Assembly (NCBI GenBank): GCA_964370635.1
Contig: CAYJJU010000021.1
Location: 1 to 37,612, forward strand
Length of the DNA: 37,612 bases
From: SIG603 sp964370635
GTDB lineage: Bacteria > Bacillota > Clostridia > Oscillospirales > Acutalibacteraceae
Direction: 5' to 3'
Both the position numbers and the translations under genes were made by a program. Shown piece after piece: positions 30,931 through 37,612 of this stretch. Numbering within the stretch: the first letter of the stretch is position 1; each line of letters opens with the position of its first letter. The notes under the pieces were generated by a model. It had not been told where the DNA came from. It made no database searches and saw nothing but the letters and a program-made list of their open reading frames with translations.

Positions 30931-31080
30931 ATTCTCCCACAGAATATTTACCCCAATGTCTGTCCCCTCGGGCAAGAGTGCAAGGGCTATCATAAAGAGC
31001 TCTTCGCTGTTTATGTCGGTTCTAATTAAATAGGCATAATCGCCCTTAATGCTGTGCACAGTGTATGTGTATGGTCCCAT
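30910..31080 (-). CDS. small DUF3006-like protein (56 aa)
   Basis: An ATG at 31080 with a strong AGGAGGAAAT ribosome site opens a 56-codon frame starting MGPYTYTVHSIKGDYAYLIR, with a later ALLPEGTDIGVNI segment. The pattern of a short beta protein with 'GDYA' and 'LPEG' resembles DUF3006 proteins (Clostridial, function unknown). The last 21 bases overlap the end of the convergent radical SAM gene. It is divergent from tcdA. Its reality is supported by the ribosome site and the family-like pattern, and it is too short for most length cut-offs. Confidence 0.65.
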   Translation of the reverse strand: MGPYTYTVHSIKGDYAYLIRTDINSEELFMIALALLPEGTDIGVNILWENLEYSII

Positions 31081-31116
31081 ATTTCCTCCTAAATTTTATG
31101 AAAGTGAATTCAAATT

Positions 31117-31830
31117 ATGCTAAATCAATTTTCAAGATCAGAATTATTGCTCGGTGAAAATTCCACCGAAATTTTAAATAAATCACACGTTGCCATTTTT
31201 GGAATAGGCGGTGTGGGCGGTTATTGTGTCGAAGCCTTGGCACGTGCCGGTGTCGGTACATTTTCTCTTTTTGATAACGACGTGGTAAGCCTTACGAATA
31301 TAAATAGGCAAATAATTGCCACGCACGATAGCATAGGGGAATTAAAAGTTGAAGTGATGAAAGAGCGCATTTTAATGATTAATCCCAGCGCAAAAATTCA
31401 CACATATCCCATGTTTTTTATGCCGGAAAACAGCAGTGAAATTGACTTTTTAAATTTCAGTTATGTCATAGATGCCATCGACACGGTAAGTGGCAAACTT
31501 GAGATAATAAAGAAAGCCGAACATGACAAAATTCCTGTCATTAGCTGTATGGGTGCCGGAAATAAACTTGACCCAACACAGTTTATTGTAAGCGATATAT
31601 TAAAGACTTCTGTTTGTCCGCTTGCAAGGGTAATGCGAAAAAAACTTCGTGAGATGGGTATAAATAATTTAAAGGTCGTCTACTCTAAGGAAGAGGCGAA
31701 AACACCGCTTAAAAGCCCTGAAACTAAGGGAAGTGCCGACAGGCCTGTGCCCGGAAGTCTTCCGTTTGTGCCGTCTGTCGCAGGGCTAATTGCCGCAGGT
31801 GAAGTTATTAAGGATTTATGTAATTCTTAG
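31117..31830 (+). CDS. tcdA: tRNA threonylcarbamoyladenosine dehydratase (TcdA)
   Basis: This 237-aa E1-like (ThiF/MoeB superfamily) protein cyclises the t6A37 modification of tRNAs to ct6A, using ATP. The nucleotide-binding motif is FGIGGVGGYCVEALARAGVG (about 28-47), followed by DNDVVSLTNINRQ and DAIDTVSGK, and the C-terminal VPSVAGLIAAGEVI. No CxxC zinc pairs of ThiF/MoeB are seen, as expected for TcdA. The ribosome site before the ATG is weak. Its 3' end overlaps the convergent isomerase-like gene by 23 bases. Confidence 0.93.
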   Translation: MLNQFSRSELLLGENSTEILNKSHVAIFGIGGVGGYCVEALARAGVGTFSLFDNDVVSLTNINRQIIATHDSIGELKVEVMKERILMINPSAKIHTYPMFFMPENSSEIDFLNFSYVIDAIDTVSGKLEIIKKAEHDKIPVISCMGAGNKLDPTQFIVSDILKTSVCPLARVMRKKLREMGINNLKVVYSKEEAKTPLKSPETKGSADRPVPGSLPFVPSVAGLIAAGEVIKDLCNS

Positions 31831-32623
31831 CCCAATTTGCGGACTTCTCCATGTATAAGAGCTGGTCGACCTCGCCAAAATGCTCTACTGTGCAGTAGCC
31901 GTCATAAGAGATTTCACGAAGCACATTTAACACTTTTTCCATGTCAATTTGCCCCTGCCCTATGGGTGTGGGGTAAATTTTTTGCCCTTTGCTTGTGAGT
32001 TGAAAGGCCTCGTCACCACTTAGTGGCTCCACCCGTCTGTTTTTTAAATGAACATGACAAATTTTGTCTTTAAAGGCATCGATTGCAGAAAAAACGTCTT
32101 CGTCAAATGCGTAAAAATTTCCCGTGTCTAAGTTAAATTTTAAATGCTTGGTTTCACTTAAAAATTCTGAAACTTCTGAAATTGTTCTAAACGGCGCTTC
32201 AATATTGTCATATTCCTCAATGCTTACCAAAACACCTTTTTCATGGGCAATTTCACACAAGGCACTAAGCCCTTCTTTTATGTTTTTAAGCTCCTCTTGG
32301 TAAGTTTTGCTGTCGGGGTCAATAAGACCGGGTATGCTAAGTATTTTTTTGCACCCCATATACAAAATGTCGTCTATGACATTTTTAATTTCCGCCCTGT
32401 CAAAGCCGTCATTAAAATAGCCGTAATAGGGAACACTTGCAATTTCAAAACCTATGCTGTCTGCCCTGTCTTTAAATTCTTTTTTGCAGTCTTTAAATAA
32501 AGAATACTCACACTCAAGCCCTCTATAACCCATGGCATAGGCTTTTTTAAGGACTGCCTCTTCGCTGATACCATGCATCTGGGCGGCCGATGTTATATGT
32601 TGATAAAAAATTGATAATTTCAT
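31808..32623 (-). CDS. sugar phosphate isomerase/epimerase-like TIM-barrel protein
   Basis: This 271-aa protein is the second member of the xylose-isomerase-like superfamily in the window. Metal-ligand positions are visible in SIEEYD, NLDTGNF, HVHLKNRR and TVEHFG. It is not closely similar to the copy at 17603. I chose the ATG at 32623 (MKLSIFYQH), with AAGGAG nine bases upstream; upstream in-frame residues look non-coding. Substrate unknown. Confidence 0.87.
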   Translation of the reverse strand: MKLSIFYQHITSAAQMHGISEEAVLKKAYAMGYRGLECEYSLFKDCKKEFKDRADSIGFEIASVPYYGYFNDGFDRAEIKNVIDDILYMGCKKILSIPGLIDPDSKTYQEELKNIKEGLSALCEIAHEKGVLVSIEEYDNIEAPFRTISEVSEFLSETKHLKFNLDTGNFYAFDEDVFSAIDAFKDKICHVHLKNRRVEPLSGDEAFQLTSKGQKIYPTPIGQGQIDMEKVLNVLREISYDGYCTVEHFGEVDQLLYMEKSANWAKNYINP

Positions 32624-32676
32624 AGCACTCACTCCTTTTTTACAATAATAACATATTAATTTAACACATTCAAGCA

Positions 32677-32705
32677 TTGACAAATTGAATTTAGAGGGCT
32701 ATTAT
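32677..32705 (+). promoter_or_regulatory. predicted corA promoter
   Basis: TTGACA (32677-32682), 17 bases, TATTAT (32700-32705). Transcription would begin near 32712, leaving a leader of about 130 bases before corA. Confidence 0.6.
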
Positions 32706-32737
32706 TAAGATATATGACTACGAAAGGATGTGACAAG

Positions 32738-32812
32738 GTGGAACCTTTGCCTAAGCAGGAAATAATGATTAAATGGAATTTTACGGGCAAAGCGGTCACC
32801 CTTGCCCTATAG
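32738..32812 (+). CDS. candidate leader peptide of corA (24 aa), MgtL-like N-terminus
   Basis: A GTG at 32738, nine bases after AAAGGA, opens a 24-codon frame ending at TAG 32812, 31 bases before corA. The peptide starts MEPLPKQ, resembling the acidic/proline start of enterobacterial MgtL (MEPDPTPLP in E. coli), which destabilises ribosomes in low magnesium. GGGCAA (32785-32790) and TTGCCC (32802-32807) form a hairpin across the 3' part of the frame, and this half also resembles the dispersed GGGCAAG hairpin repeats. An ATG at 32714 is in frame, but lies at the predicted transcript start. Real translation is unproven. Confidence 0.4.
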   Translation: MEPLPKQEIMIKWNFTGKAVTLAL

Positions 32813-32843
32813 ATTTACATACGTAAAAATGGAGGGACTTCAC

Positions 32844-33782
32844 ATGATTAAATATTATTTTTCAGAGGCTTCAAATCTTTTAGAGCTTGAAAAAATTGCG
32901 AGCGGTTGCTGGATATCGCTCACGGCGCCCGAAGAGGGTGAAATTGCGTATATAAGCGGTAAAACGGGTGTAGACCACGATGCCCTAAGGGCGGCACTCG
33001 ACGACGAGGAGCGCCCAAGAATCGAGGTAGAGGAGGATTACAGTATAATTATTGTGGACGTTCCCACCATGGAGGAGCGCAACAAAAAGCAGATGTACTC
33101 CACCATGCCCCTGTCAATTATTTTGACAAAGGACACGATAATTACTGTCTGCCTACAAAATACACCTGTGCTTATACCGTTTATAAACGGCAGGGTAAAA
33201 AACTTTTTTACAAAAATGAAGACAAGATTTATACTGCAAATTTTATACAGAAACGCGAGCCTTTTTTTGCAGTATCTTCGAAACATAGATAAAAAAAGTG
33301 AAACTATAGAGCAAAAGCTTCACAGTTCCACGCAAAATAAAGAGCTTATAGAGCTTTTAGAGCTTGAAAAAAGCCTTGTGTATTTTTCGACCTCTCTGCG
33401 CTCTAATGATGTTGTTTTGCAAAAAATGATGAAAATAGACAGCATTAAGCACTATCCCGAAGACGAGGATTTGCTTGAAGATGTCATAATAGAAAATAAA
33501 CAGGCCATAGAAATGGCGGCAATTTATAGTGGAATTTTAAGCGGAATGATGGGCGCATTCGGCTCGGTTATTTCAAATAACTTAAATGCAGTAATGCGAT
33601 TTCTTGCGGTGGTGACGATAGTAATGTCCATACCGACAATTATTTTCAGCGCCTACGGAATGAATTTAAACTTAGGCGGAGTGCCATTTTCACAAAGCCC
33701 GTGGGGTTTTTTAGTAGTGATAGGCTTTACCCTAGTGCTAAGCATAATAGCAGCACTTGTGCTGACGAAACTTAGGAAATAA
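32844..33782 (+). CDS. corA: CorA-family magnesium/divalent cation transporter
   Basis: This 312-aa protein is a CorA-type channel, a homopentamer in the membrane with a large N-terminal cytoplasmic domain and two C-terminal helices. The selectivity signature YGMN is at the end of the first helix (IFSAYGMNLN), and the second helix ends in KLRK. A long stalk helix precedes them. Mg2+ is the usual substrate; Co2+ or Ni2+ are possible. I chose the ATG at 32844, six to ten bases after GGAGGG; in-frame codons upstream overlap the candidate leader ORF. It appears monocistronic. Confidence 0.93.
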   Translation: MIKYYFSEASNLLELEKIASGCWISLTAPEEGEIAYISGKTGVDHDALRAALDDEERPRIEVEEDYSIIIVDVPTMEERNKKQMYSTMPLSIILTKDTIITVCLQNTPVLIPFINGRVKNFFTKMKTRFILQILYRNASLFLQYLRNIDKKSETIEQKLHSSTQNKELIELLELEKSLVYFSTSLRSNDVVLQKMMKIDSIKHYPEDEDLLEDVIIENKQAIEMAAIYSGILSGMMGAFGSVISNNLNAVMRFLAVVTIVMSIPTIIFSAYGMNLNLGGVPFSQSPWGFLVVIGFTLVLSIIAALVLTKLRK

Positions 33783-33909
33783 TTATAATGAACGCATTTT
33801 ATACGTTCAGAGTGAAAAGTTGTGGTGAAATGCTTCGCATTTTTCGATTATAAACCTATATGCGGACAGGCGTGGAAGCCTGCTCGACAAATATAAAAAA
33901 CACTCTCAA
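33783..33909. repeat. cluster of dispersed palindromes behind corA
   Basis: Three small hairpins follow one another: TGAACG (33789-33794)/CGTTCA (33804-33809), AAATGC-TTC-GCATTT near 33830-33844, and a decayed GGACAGGC-GTGGAA-GCCTG near 33864-33882. The middle part, read on the minus strand, matches the repeat at the recF end (7510-7550). The third is a relative of the 26876-26897 hairpin. Confidence 0.6.
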
Positions 33910-34497
33910 CTACTTAACCGCTTCCACTACAAACACGCCTTTTGATTTGTATAAAATATTTACCTCATTAAACACTTCCGAAAGCTTTTTAATTGTGCTT
34001 TTTGCGCCGTGTTTTTGGCGTATTACAATTAAAAGCCTTCCGCCGTCGTTTAGATGATTAAAACTTTCCTCATACATTTTAAATATGACAAGTTTGCCTG
34101 CGTGTATGGGTGGATTTAGTATGATATTATCGAAATTTTTACCGATATTATCAAAACAGTCGCTTAGTATTACGTCGGCCTCAACATTATTTAAGTTTAA
34201 ATTGATTTTAGCATATTCCGTCGCCCTCAGATTTACATCTGACATGGTGACGGATTTTATTTTGTCAAAACACTTTAAAACCGTAATTCCCACAAGTCCG
34301 TATGCACAGCCTAGGTCTAGCACATCTCCGCTTAAGTCCTTGATATTGTCAAGCAAAATGGTACTGCCCTCGTCTATATTGTCGTTTGAAAACATGCCAG
34401 AATTCGTCTTAAATATACATTTTTCGCCGCCAAAGTAAAAAATAAGTTCCTTTTCGGCTTCTTTAAGGTCCTTTTCATTTGTAAAATAATGACTCAT
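33910..34497 (-). CDS. class I SAM methyltransferase, RsmC/YbxB-like
   Basis: This 195-aa protein has the SAM-binding motif VLDLGCAYGLVGI and the catalytic NPPIHAGK, a close variant of the NPPxxxGK motif of RsmC/RlmG N2-guanine methyltransferases. It lacks the N-terminal pseudo-domain of E. coli RsmC and so resembles Bacillus YbxB. The rRNA guanine target is inferred. GGAG lies seven bases before the ATG at 34497, which follows the GNAT gene stop by 11 bases. Confidence 0.9.
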   Translation of the reverse strand: MSHYFTNEKDLKEAEKELIFYFGGEKCIFKTNSGMFSNDNIDEGSTILLDNIKDLSGDVLDLGCAYGLVGITVLKCFDKIKSVTMSDVNLRATEYAKINLNLNNVEADVILSDCFDNIGKNFDNIILNPPIHAGKLVIFKMYEESFNHLNDGGRLLIVIRQKHGAKSTIKKLSEVFNEVNILYKSKGVFVVEAVK

Positions 34498-34508
34498 AAT
34501 ATACTCCG

Positions 34509-35564
34509 TTAATCTTTTTGAAGTAAAACAAAACTATCCTTAGTTCCCTTGTTTTTAAATCCTGCCTTTATAAAGGAATTTATAGCCTGCATGTTGTCTT
34601 TATCGACTAAAATAGAAACAATGTTTGTCTTAAATGATTTTAGTAAATATGAGCAAAGTATCCTGATTGCACGGTTGCCATAGCCCTTGTTTCTGTCGTC
34701 CTCGTTTCCTATGAAGACGTTTACGGTGTAGGCAGAATTTACATTTACTAAATTGTGGCTTATCAAATTCTTTTTTATCGGCGTGGCCTCAATGTAGCCT
34801 ATAGGATTATTTTCAAGCTTAATTATAAAAGAAAGCGTCTCACTGCTACTTGTTATATAAGGTGAAAAATGTGCCACTACTTTTGGAAAATCGAAAAATT
34901 CATCGCTCTTAAAGCAGGCGTCGACTATATTATAATCGCTCAGCCAGTCTTGCAGGCTAGATAAATCCTCGTTTACTATTCTGGTAATTTTCACATCGCC
35001 CTCTTTGAGAATGAGCTCACTGCCGAGGCATTTATCATAATCCGATTTTAACATCGAGTAGGTCACGGGGCTTAAAAGTCCATAATTTGGGTCCAAATAG
35101 CCCTCTCTTAAAATGCTCTCTTTTACAAAACCGCAAAAATTAAGTGCGGTTTCAAAGGAGGGATTTTCAAAATTTAGCCTTGAAAAAAGCCTGTTAATGC
35201 CCACCATTTCAAAAAGATGAGAGGTGACAAGGCCTAAGACAGAGCAAATGTTTTGTACAGAAAAATCTCTTGAAAAATAAAAGCTTAGCCCCATGCTTTT
35301 AAGTTTAAAATCAAAGTCGGAAAACTTTAGTATGCCCATAAGTTTATTTACATTCGTGTTCATGTAAACGCCTATGACTATGTATGCCTTTGCGTTAAAT
35401 GCAGAGTTTATCGTGCGTAAAAATCCGCTTACGCCGTAAGTTTCAAATTCTGTCCCTCTTATTAAAGTTTCTATTCCATGTGAGTCCGAGGAATATATCT
35501 GTGAAAGGGTTATTTCTTTTCCCGCAATAAAAGGAAAGCTGGAAAACAAGAAATCTGGTCGCAT
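34509..35564 (-). CDS. tandem GNAT-family acetyltransferase
   Basis: This 351-aa protein appears to be two GNAT folds. The first (about 15-175) resembles RimJ/RimL (GINRLFSRLNFENPSFETAL, then FCGFVKESILREG), but lacks the acetyl-CoA loop Q/RxxGxG/A at its expected site near SRDFSVQN. The second (about 185-351) has the loop DRNKGYGNRA (290-299) and DKDNMQAINSFIKAGF. So the second half is probably the active one. Substrate unknown. AGGGGGA precedes the ATG at 35564. It is probably in one operon with the methyltransferase. Confidence 0.85.
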   Translation of the reverse strand: MRPDFLFSSFPFIAGKEITLSQIYSSDSHGIETLIRGTEFETYGVSGFLRTINSAFNAKAYIVIGVYMNTNVNKLMGILKFSDFDFKLKSMGLSFYFSRDFSVQNICSVLGLVTSHLFEMVGINRLFSRLNFENPSFETALNFCGFVKESILREGYLDPNYGLLSPVTYSMLKSDYDKCLGSELILKEGDVKITRIVNEDLSSLQDWLSDYNIVDACFKSDEFFDFPKVVAHFSPYITSSSETLSFIIKLENNPIGYIEATPIKKNLISHNLVNVNSAYTVNVFIGNEDDRNKGYGNRAIRILCSYLLKSFKTNIVSILVDKDNMQAINSFIKAGFKNKGTKDSFVLLQKD

Positions 35565-35595
35565 GTTTTTTCCCCCTATATAATAGTATATGTAA

Positions 35596-35614
35596 CCACG
35601 TGTAAAATGCGTGG
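35596..35614. repeat. small hairpin between the GNAT and HAD genes
   Basis: CCACG (35596-35600), TGTAAAATG, CGTGG (35610-35614). It shares the CGTRTAAAATGCG core with the hairpins at 7478-7492 and 33789-33809. Confidence 0.5.
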
Positions 35615-35615
35615 C

Positions 35616-36236
35616 TTATAGTATGTCTAAAAGCTCAAGTGGAGCATCTATAACTTCGCCCGGAGCATCAAAATCGCCAAAGCCATAATTTGCGTGAATA
35701 AAATCTATGCCTGCGCCCTGTGCTGCCTGCATGTCCCATACGGTGTCGCCCACGTACACGGGATTTTTATAGCCGTTTCTATTAATAACCAGCAAAATAT
35801 TGTCTTTCTTTGAAAGGCCTGTCCTGCCGAAACTCTCGAAGTCCTCAAAATACTCTTTTGTATTCATGGAATTTAGATAGGCTTCGATATAGCCGTCGTT
35901 GCAGTTACTTACTATTGAGAGCCTGTATTTTTTTGAAAGCTCTTTTAAAACCACATCAATATTTTCAAAAGGCGCACCGCCATGCTCTGCTAAATGCTCG
36001 TTTTCAACTTCGCAACAGCGGTCGAACAAATCTTTTGCTATCAAGGGGTCTATGCCCGGGAATAATTTTTGCATGAGCTCGTCATCGGGAAGACCCATGA
36101 CGGCATATAAAGCCTTAAGGGTAGGCGGAGTGTACTCGGTGCCTTTTAGCACTTCTTCCCAACATTTTGTGATTTGCGGAGTAGAGTTCCAAAGTGTTCC
36201 GTCTAGGTCGAATATTACACTGTCATATTTTTTCAT
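35616..36236 (-). CDS. HAD-family hydrolase, phosphoglycolate-phosphatase-like
   Basis: This 206-aa HAD-superfamily phosphatase has motif I FDLDGTLW (nucleophile Asp10, Asp12), motif II VSNCND, and motif IV YVGDTVWDMQAAQGAG. The cap is a small alpha-helical bundle. Substrates in this subfamily include phosphoglycolate and pyrophosphate; none can be chosen here. The ATG at 36236 follows the metA stop by nine bases, with GAGGA overlapping that stop, so it is coupled to metA. Confidence 0.9.
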   Translation of the reverse strand: MKKYDSVIFDLDGTLWNSTPQITKCWEEVLKGTEYTPPTLKALYAVMGLPDDELMQKLFPGIDPLIAKDLFDRCCEVENEHLAEHGGAPFENIDVVLKELSKKYRLSIVSNCNDGYIEAYLNSMNTKEYFEDFESFGRTGLSKKDNILLVINRNGYKNPVYVGDTVWDMQAAQGAGIDFIHANYGFGDFDAPGEVIDAPLELLDIL

Positions 36237-36245
36237 GTTTAATCC

Positions 36246-37175
36246 TCATACTTTCCAAGAATGTAAATCCTTTAAATCAAAAGGAGTTTGTTGATATACG
36301 TAATAATTTAACCAGTTAGAAATAAGTAGGTGCGCATTACTTCTCCAAGTAAATGGAGGGGTCTTCGTGTCGTCGTCCTCTGGGAAATAATTATACGGCA
36401 CTTCGGGATTAAGTCCCTTGTTTAAATCTCGAAAATATTCTTTTGATAAGGTATCCCTGTCGTACTCTGCATGCCCCGTAACAAAAAACTGCCTTCCGCT
36501 TTTTGCCGCCGCAATATGAAGACCTGCAATTTTTGAAATAGAGAGCACTATTAAATCTGGGTGATTTTTGATATCCTCCGTCGTGACATCAGTGTATCTT
36601 GAATGAGGCGCAAAGTAGTTGTCGTCAAATCCCCTCATTAAAGGGTGATAGGGGTTTAGCACCTTGTGGTTATAAATTCCGCTGAGCTTTTTAGGGAGCT
36701 CGTGCTTTTCTATATTATAATGGAAATGAAGCCCTGCCTGAGCGCCCCAGCAAATATGCATGGTAGAGTACACATTTGTTATGCTCCATTTCATGATATC
36801 GCAAAGTTCCTCCCAGTAGTCGACCGCCTCAAACGGAAGCTTCTCGACGGGAGCGCCGGTAATTATCATGCCGTCGTAGCGGTTCTCTTTAATTTGCTCA
36901 AAGTTTTTATAAAAAGTATTTATATGTGTGGCAGAGGTGTTTTTGCTGACATGAGATGCCATATGCAAAAATTCAACATTCACCTGCAGGGGCGAGTTTC
37001 CCAAAAGGCGCAAAATTTGCGTTTCGGTTTCAATTTTTGTTGGCATTAGATTAAGAAGTAAGATATTTAAAGGACGGATGTCTTGTATTACGGCATCTTT
37101 ACTGCTCATAACAAAAATATTCTCATCGCTTAAAACTTGCAGAGCAGGTAAATCTCCGCTCATAATAATAGGCAT
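36246..37175 (-). CDS. metA: MetA-type homoserine O-acyltransferase, probably acetyl-CoA-dependent
   Basis: This 309-aa enzyme activates homoserine for methionine synthesis. The catalytic triad of the family is present at the expected positions: Cys142 (HICWGAQAG), His235 and Glu237 (TGHAE). Residue 111 is Glu (GAPVE). In studied MetA proteins Glu111 goes with acetyl-CoA, Gly111 with succinyl-CoA, so I infer homoserine O-acetyltransferase despite the metA name. The ATG at 37175 has AAGGAG six bases upstream; an in-frame upstream ATG at 37214 lies between the promoter elements. No SAM riboswitch fits in the roughly 25-base leader. Confidence 0.95.
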   Translation of the reverse strand: MPIIMSGDLPALQVLSDENIFVMSSKDAVIQDIRPLNILLLNLMPTKIETETQILRLLGNSPLQVNVEFLHMASHVSKNTSATHINTFYKNFEQIKENRYDGMIITGAPVEKLPFEAVDYWEELCDIMKWSITNVYSTMHICWGAQAGLHFHYNIEKHELPKKLSGIYNHKVLNPYHPLMRGFDDNYFAPHSRYTDVTTEDIKNHPDLIVLSISKIAGLHIAAAKSGRQFFVTGHAEYDRDTLSKEYFRDLNKGLNPEVPYNYFPEDDDTKTPPFTWRSNAHLLISNWLNYYVYQQTPFDLKDLHSWKV

Positions 37176-37204
37176 AAATTTCTCCTTTATAATGTAATAG
37201 GGAA

Positions 37205-37233
37205 AGTATAGCATAAAACCTGTTAAGACACAA
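37205..37233 (-). promoter_or_regulatory. predicted metA promoter
   Basis: On the minus strand TTGTGT (37233-37228), 17 bases, TATACT (37210-37205). Confidence 0.5.
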
Positions 37234-37239
37234 GTGTAT

Positions 37240-37467
37240 TTAGTTGATAGTTGAGAGTTGATAGTTAATAGTTAATAGTTGAAAGATTAAATCATTGTAG
37301 GGAACGGTCTTGACCGTTGCGCATGGTACCAGTACGGATGTAGGGCAAGGGCTCTGCTCTTGCCGTTTGGTTTGATGGATATTGCGGTAAGCGTGCCCAT
37401 GTTAATTAATAGTTAATAGTTAATAGTTGAAAGATTAAATCATTGTAGGGGCGATCATTGCCCCCCG
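37240..37467. repeat. composite repeat region with a perfect 42-bp direct repeat
   Basis: Heptad-like GTTGATA/GTTAATA tracts begin near 37241. A 42-bp block (starting ATAGTTAATAGTTAATAG, ending ATCATTGTAGGG) is identical at 37261-37302 and 37409-37450. Each copy is followed by a different hairpin: AACGGTC-TT-GACCGTT, and GGGGC-GATCATT-GCCCC. Between them is GGCAAGGGC-TCT-GCTCTTGCC. No gene is seen here. Confidence 0.75.
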
Positions 37468-37498
37468 ATGTATGAGACAATTTTACGGCTTGTATGTA

Positions 37499-37612
37499 AT
37501 GCCTAGTATAAAGTATACAGAAACAACACGAGATATAGTGGAAAGGGTAGAAAAGGTAAAAAAAGCTAAAAAAGGTGTTGCAATTTGTGGGAAAGTCATG
37601 TATACTAAGATT
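37499..37612 (+). CDS. possible 5' end of a gene running off the window
   Basis: An ATG at 37499 opens a frame that stays open for 38 codons to the window end (starting MPSIKYTETTRDIVERVEKV, then Lys-rich). An in-frame ATG at 37472 is also possible. No ribosome site precedes either, and the start borders a repeat, so this may be chance or a remnant. I do not recognise the protein. Confidence 0.25.
   Translation, partial: MPSIKYTETTRDIVERVEKVKKAKKGVAICGKVMYTKI

Noticed and set aside
32706..32843. M-box magnesium riboswitch before corA
   Set aside because: At about 130 bases the leader is short for an M-box and I see no terminator/anti-terminator pair; the leader ORF is the better, though unproven, idea.
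37176..37260. SAM riboswitch or T-box before metA
   Set aside because: The promoter lies about 25 to 60 bases before the ATG, leaving no room.
37240..37467. CRISPR array
   Set aside because: Repeats are low-complexity heptads and a two-copy 42-bp block; there are no regular spacers and no cas genes.

Overview
The window is the replication-origin region of a low-GC, endospore-forming, anaerobic member of the Clostridia (Firmicutes/Bacillota). The evidence is the gene order rpmH-dnaA-dnaN-yaaA-recF-remB-gyrB-gyrA on one side and rnpA-yidD-yidC-jag on the other, a complete spoIIAA-spoIIAB-sigF operon, a YpeB-type germination protein, rubrerythrin, and single-chain glycyl-tRNA synthetase. I cannot name the family or genus from sequence alone.

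Layout. Positions 59-11619 are read leftward: dnaA, dnaN, S4-domain yaaA, recF, remB, a zinc-ribbon membrane protein, gyrB, gyrA and lepA. The origin is best placed at 10008-10311 between dnaA and dnaN. There a 30-bp pure A/T stretch, a run of TAG triplets, a GC clamp and DnaA-box-like sites follow the layout of the Bacillus basal unwinding system. The dnaA-rpmH gap (11620-12029) holds both promoters, a 29-bp near-palindrome and repeated TGCAAAAA motifs. Positions 12030-14785 are read rightward (rpmH, rnpA, yidD, yidC, jag: ribosome, RNase P and membrane insertion). The usual next genes (mnmE, mnmG, rsmG, parA/parB) are absent from the window; ypeB, rubrerythrin, a lipoprotein, a sugar isomerase-like gene and folC follow. 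Then comes spoIIA (19871-21272), whose sigF stop codon interlocks with that of a convergent TRAM-less RlmD-type methyltransferase. Two tandem secreted coiled-coil M23 peptidases (22471-24975) are divergent from glyS (25414-26808). Their 438-bp spacer carries a perfect 29-bp palindrome and a perfect DnaA box.

The right third is mixed housekeeping and poorly known genes: cyclophilin, exonuclease III, two adjacent radical SAM proteins, a 56-aa protein not previously easy to see, tcdA, a second isomerase-like gene, corA, and a leftward metA-HAD-GNAT-methyltransferase group. The corA transcript appears to begin with a 24-codon leader ORF starting Met-Glu-Pro-Leu-Pro, reminiscent of enterobacterial MgtL; this is the most interesting regulatory candidate, with the caveat that its second half overlaps a repeat-like hairpin.

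Between genes there are many small dispersed palindromes: GTAGGG-type hairpins, AAATGC...GCATTT hairpins, heptad-like GTTGATA/GTTAATA tracts, and a perfect 42-bp direct repeat near the right end. One of these elements runs across the recF stop codon. No rRNA, tRNA, CRISPR array, transposase or phage gene was seen.
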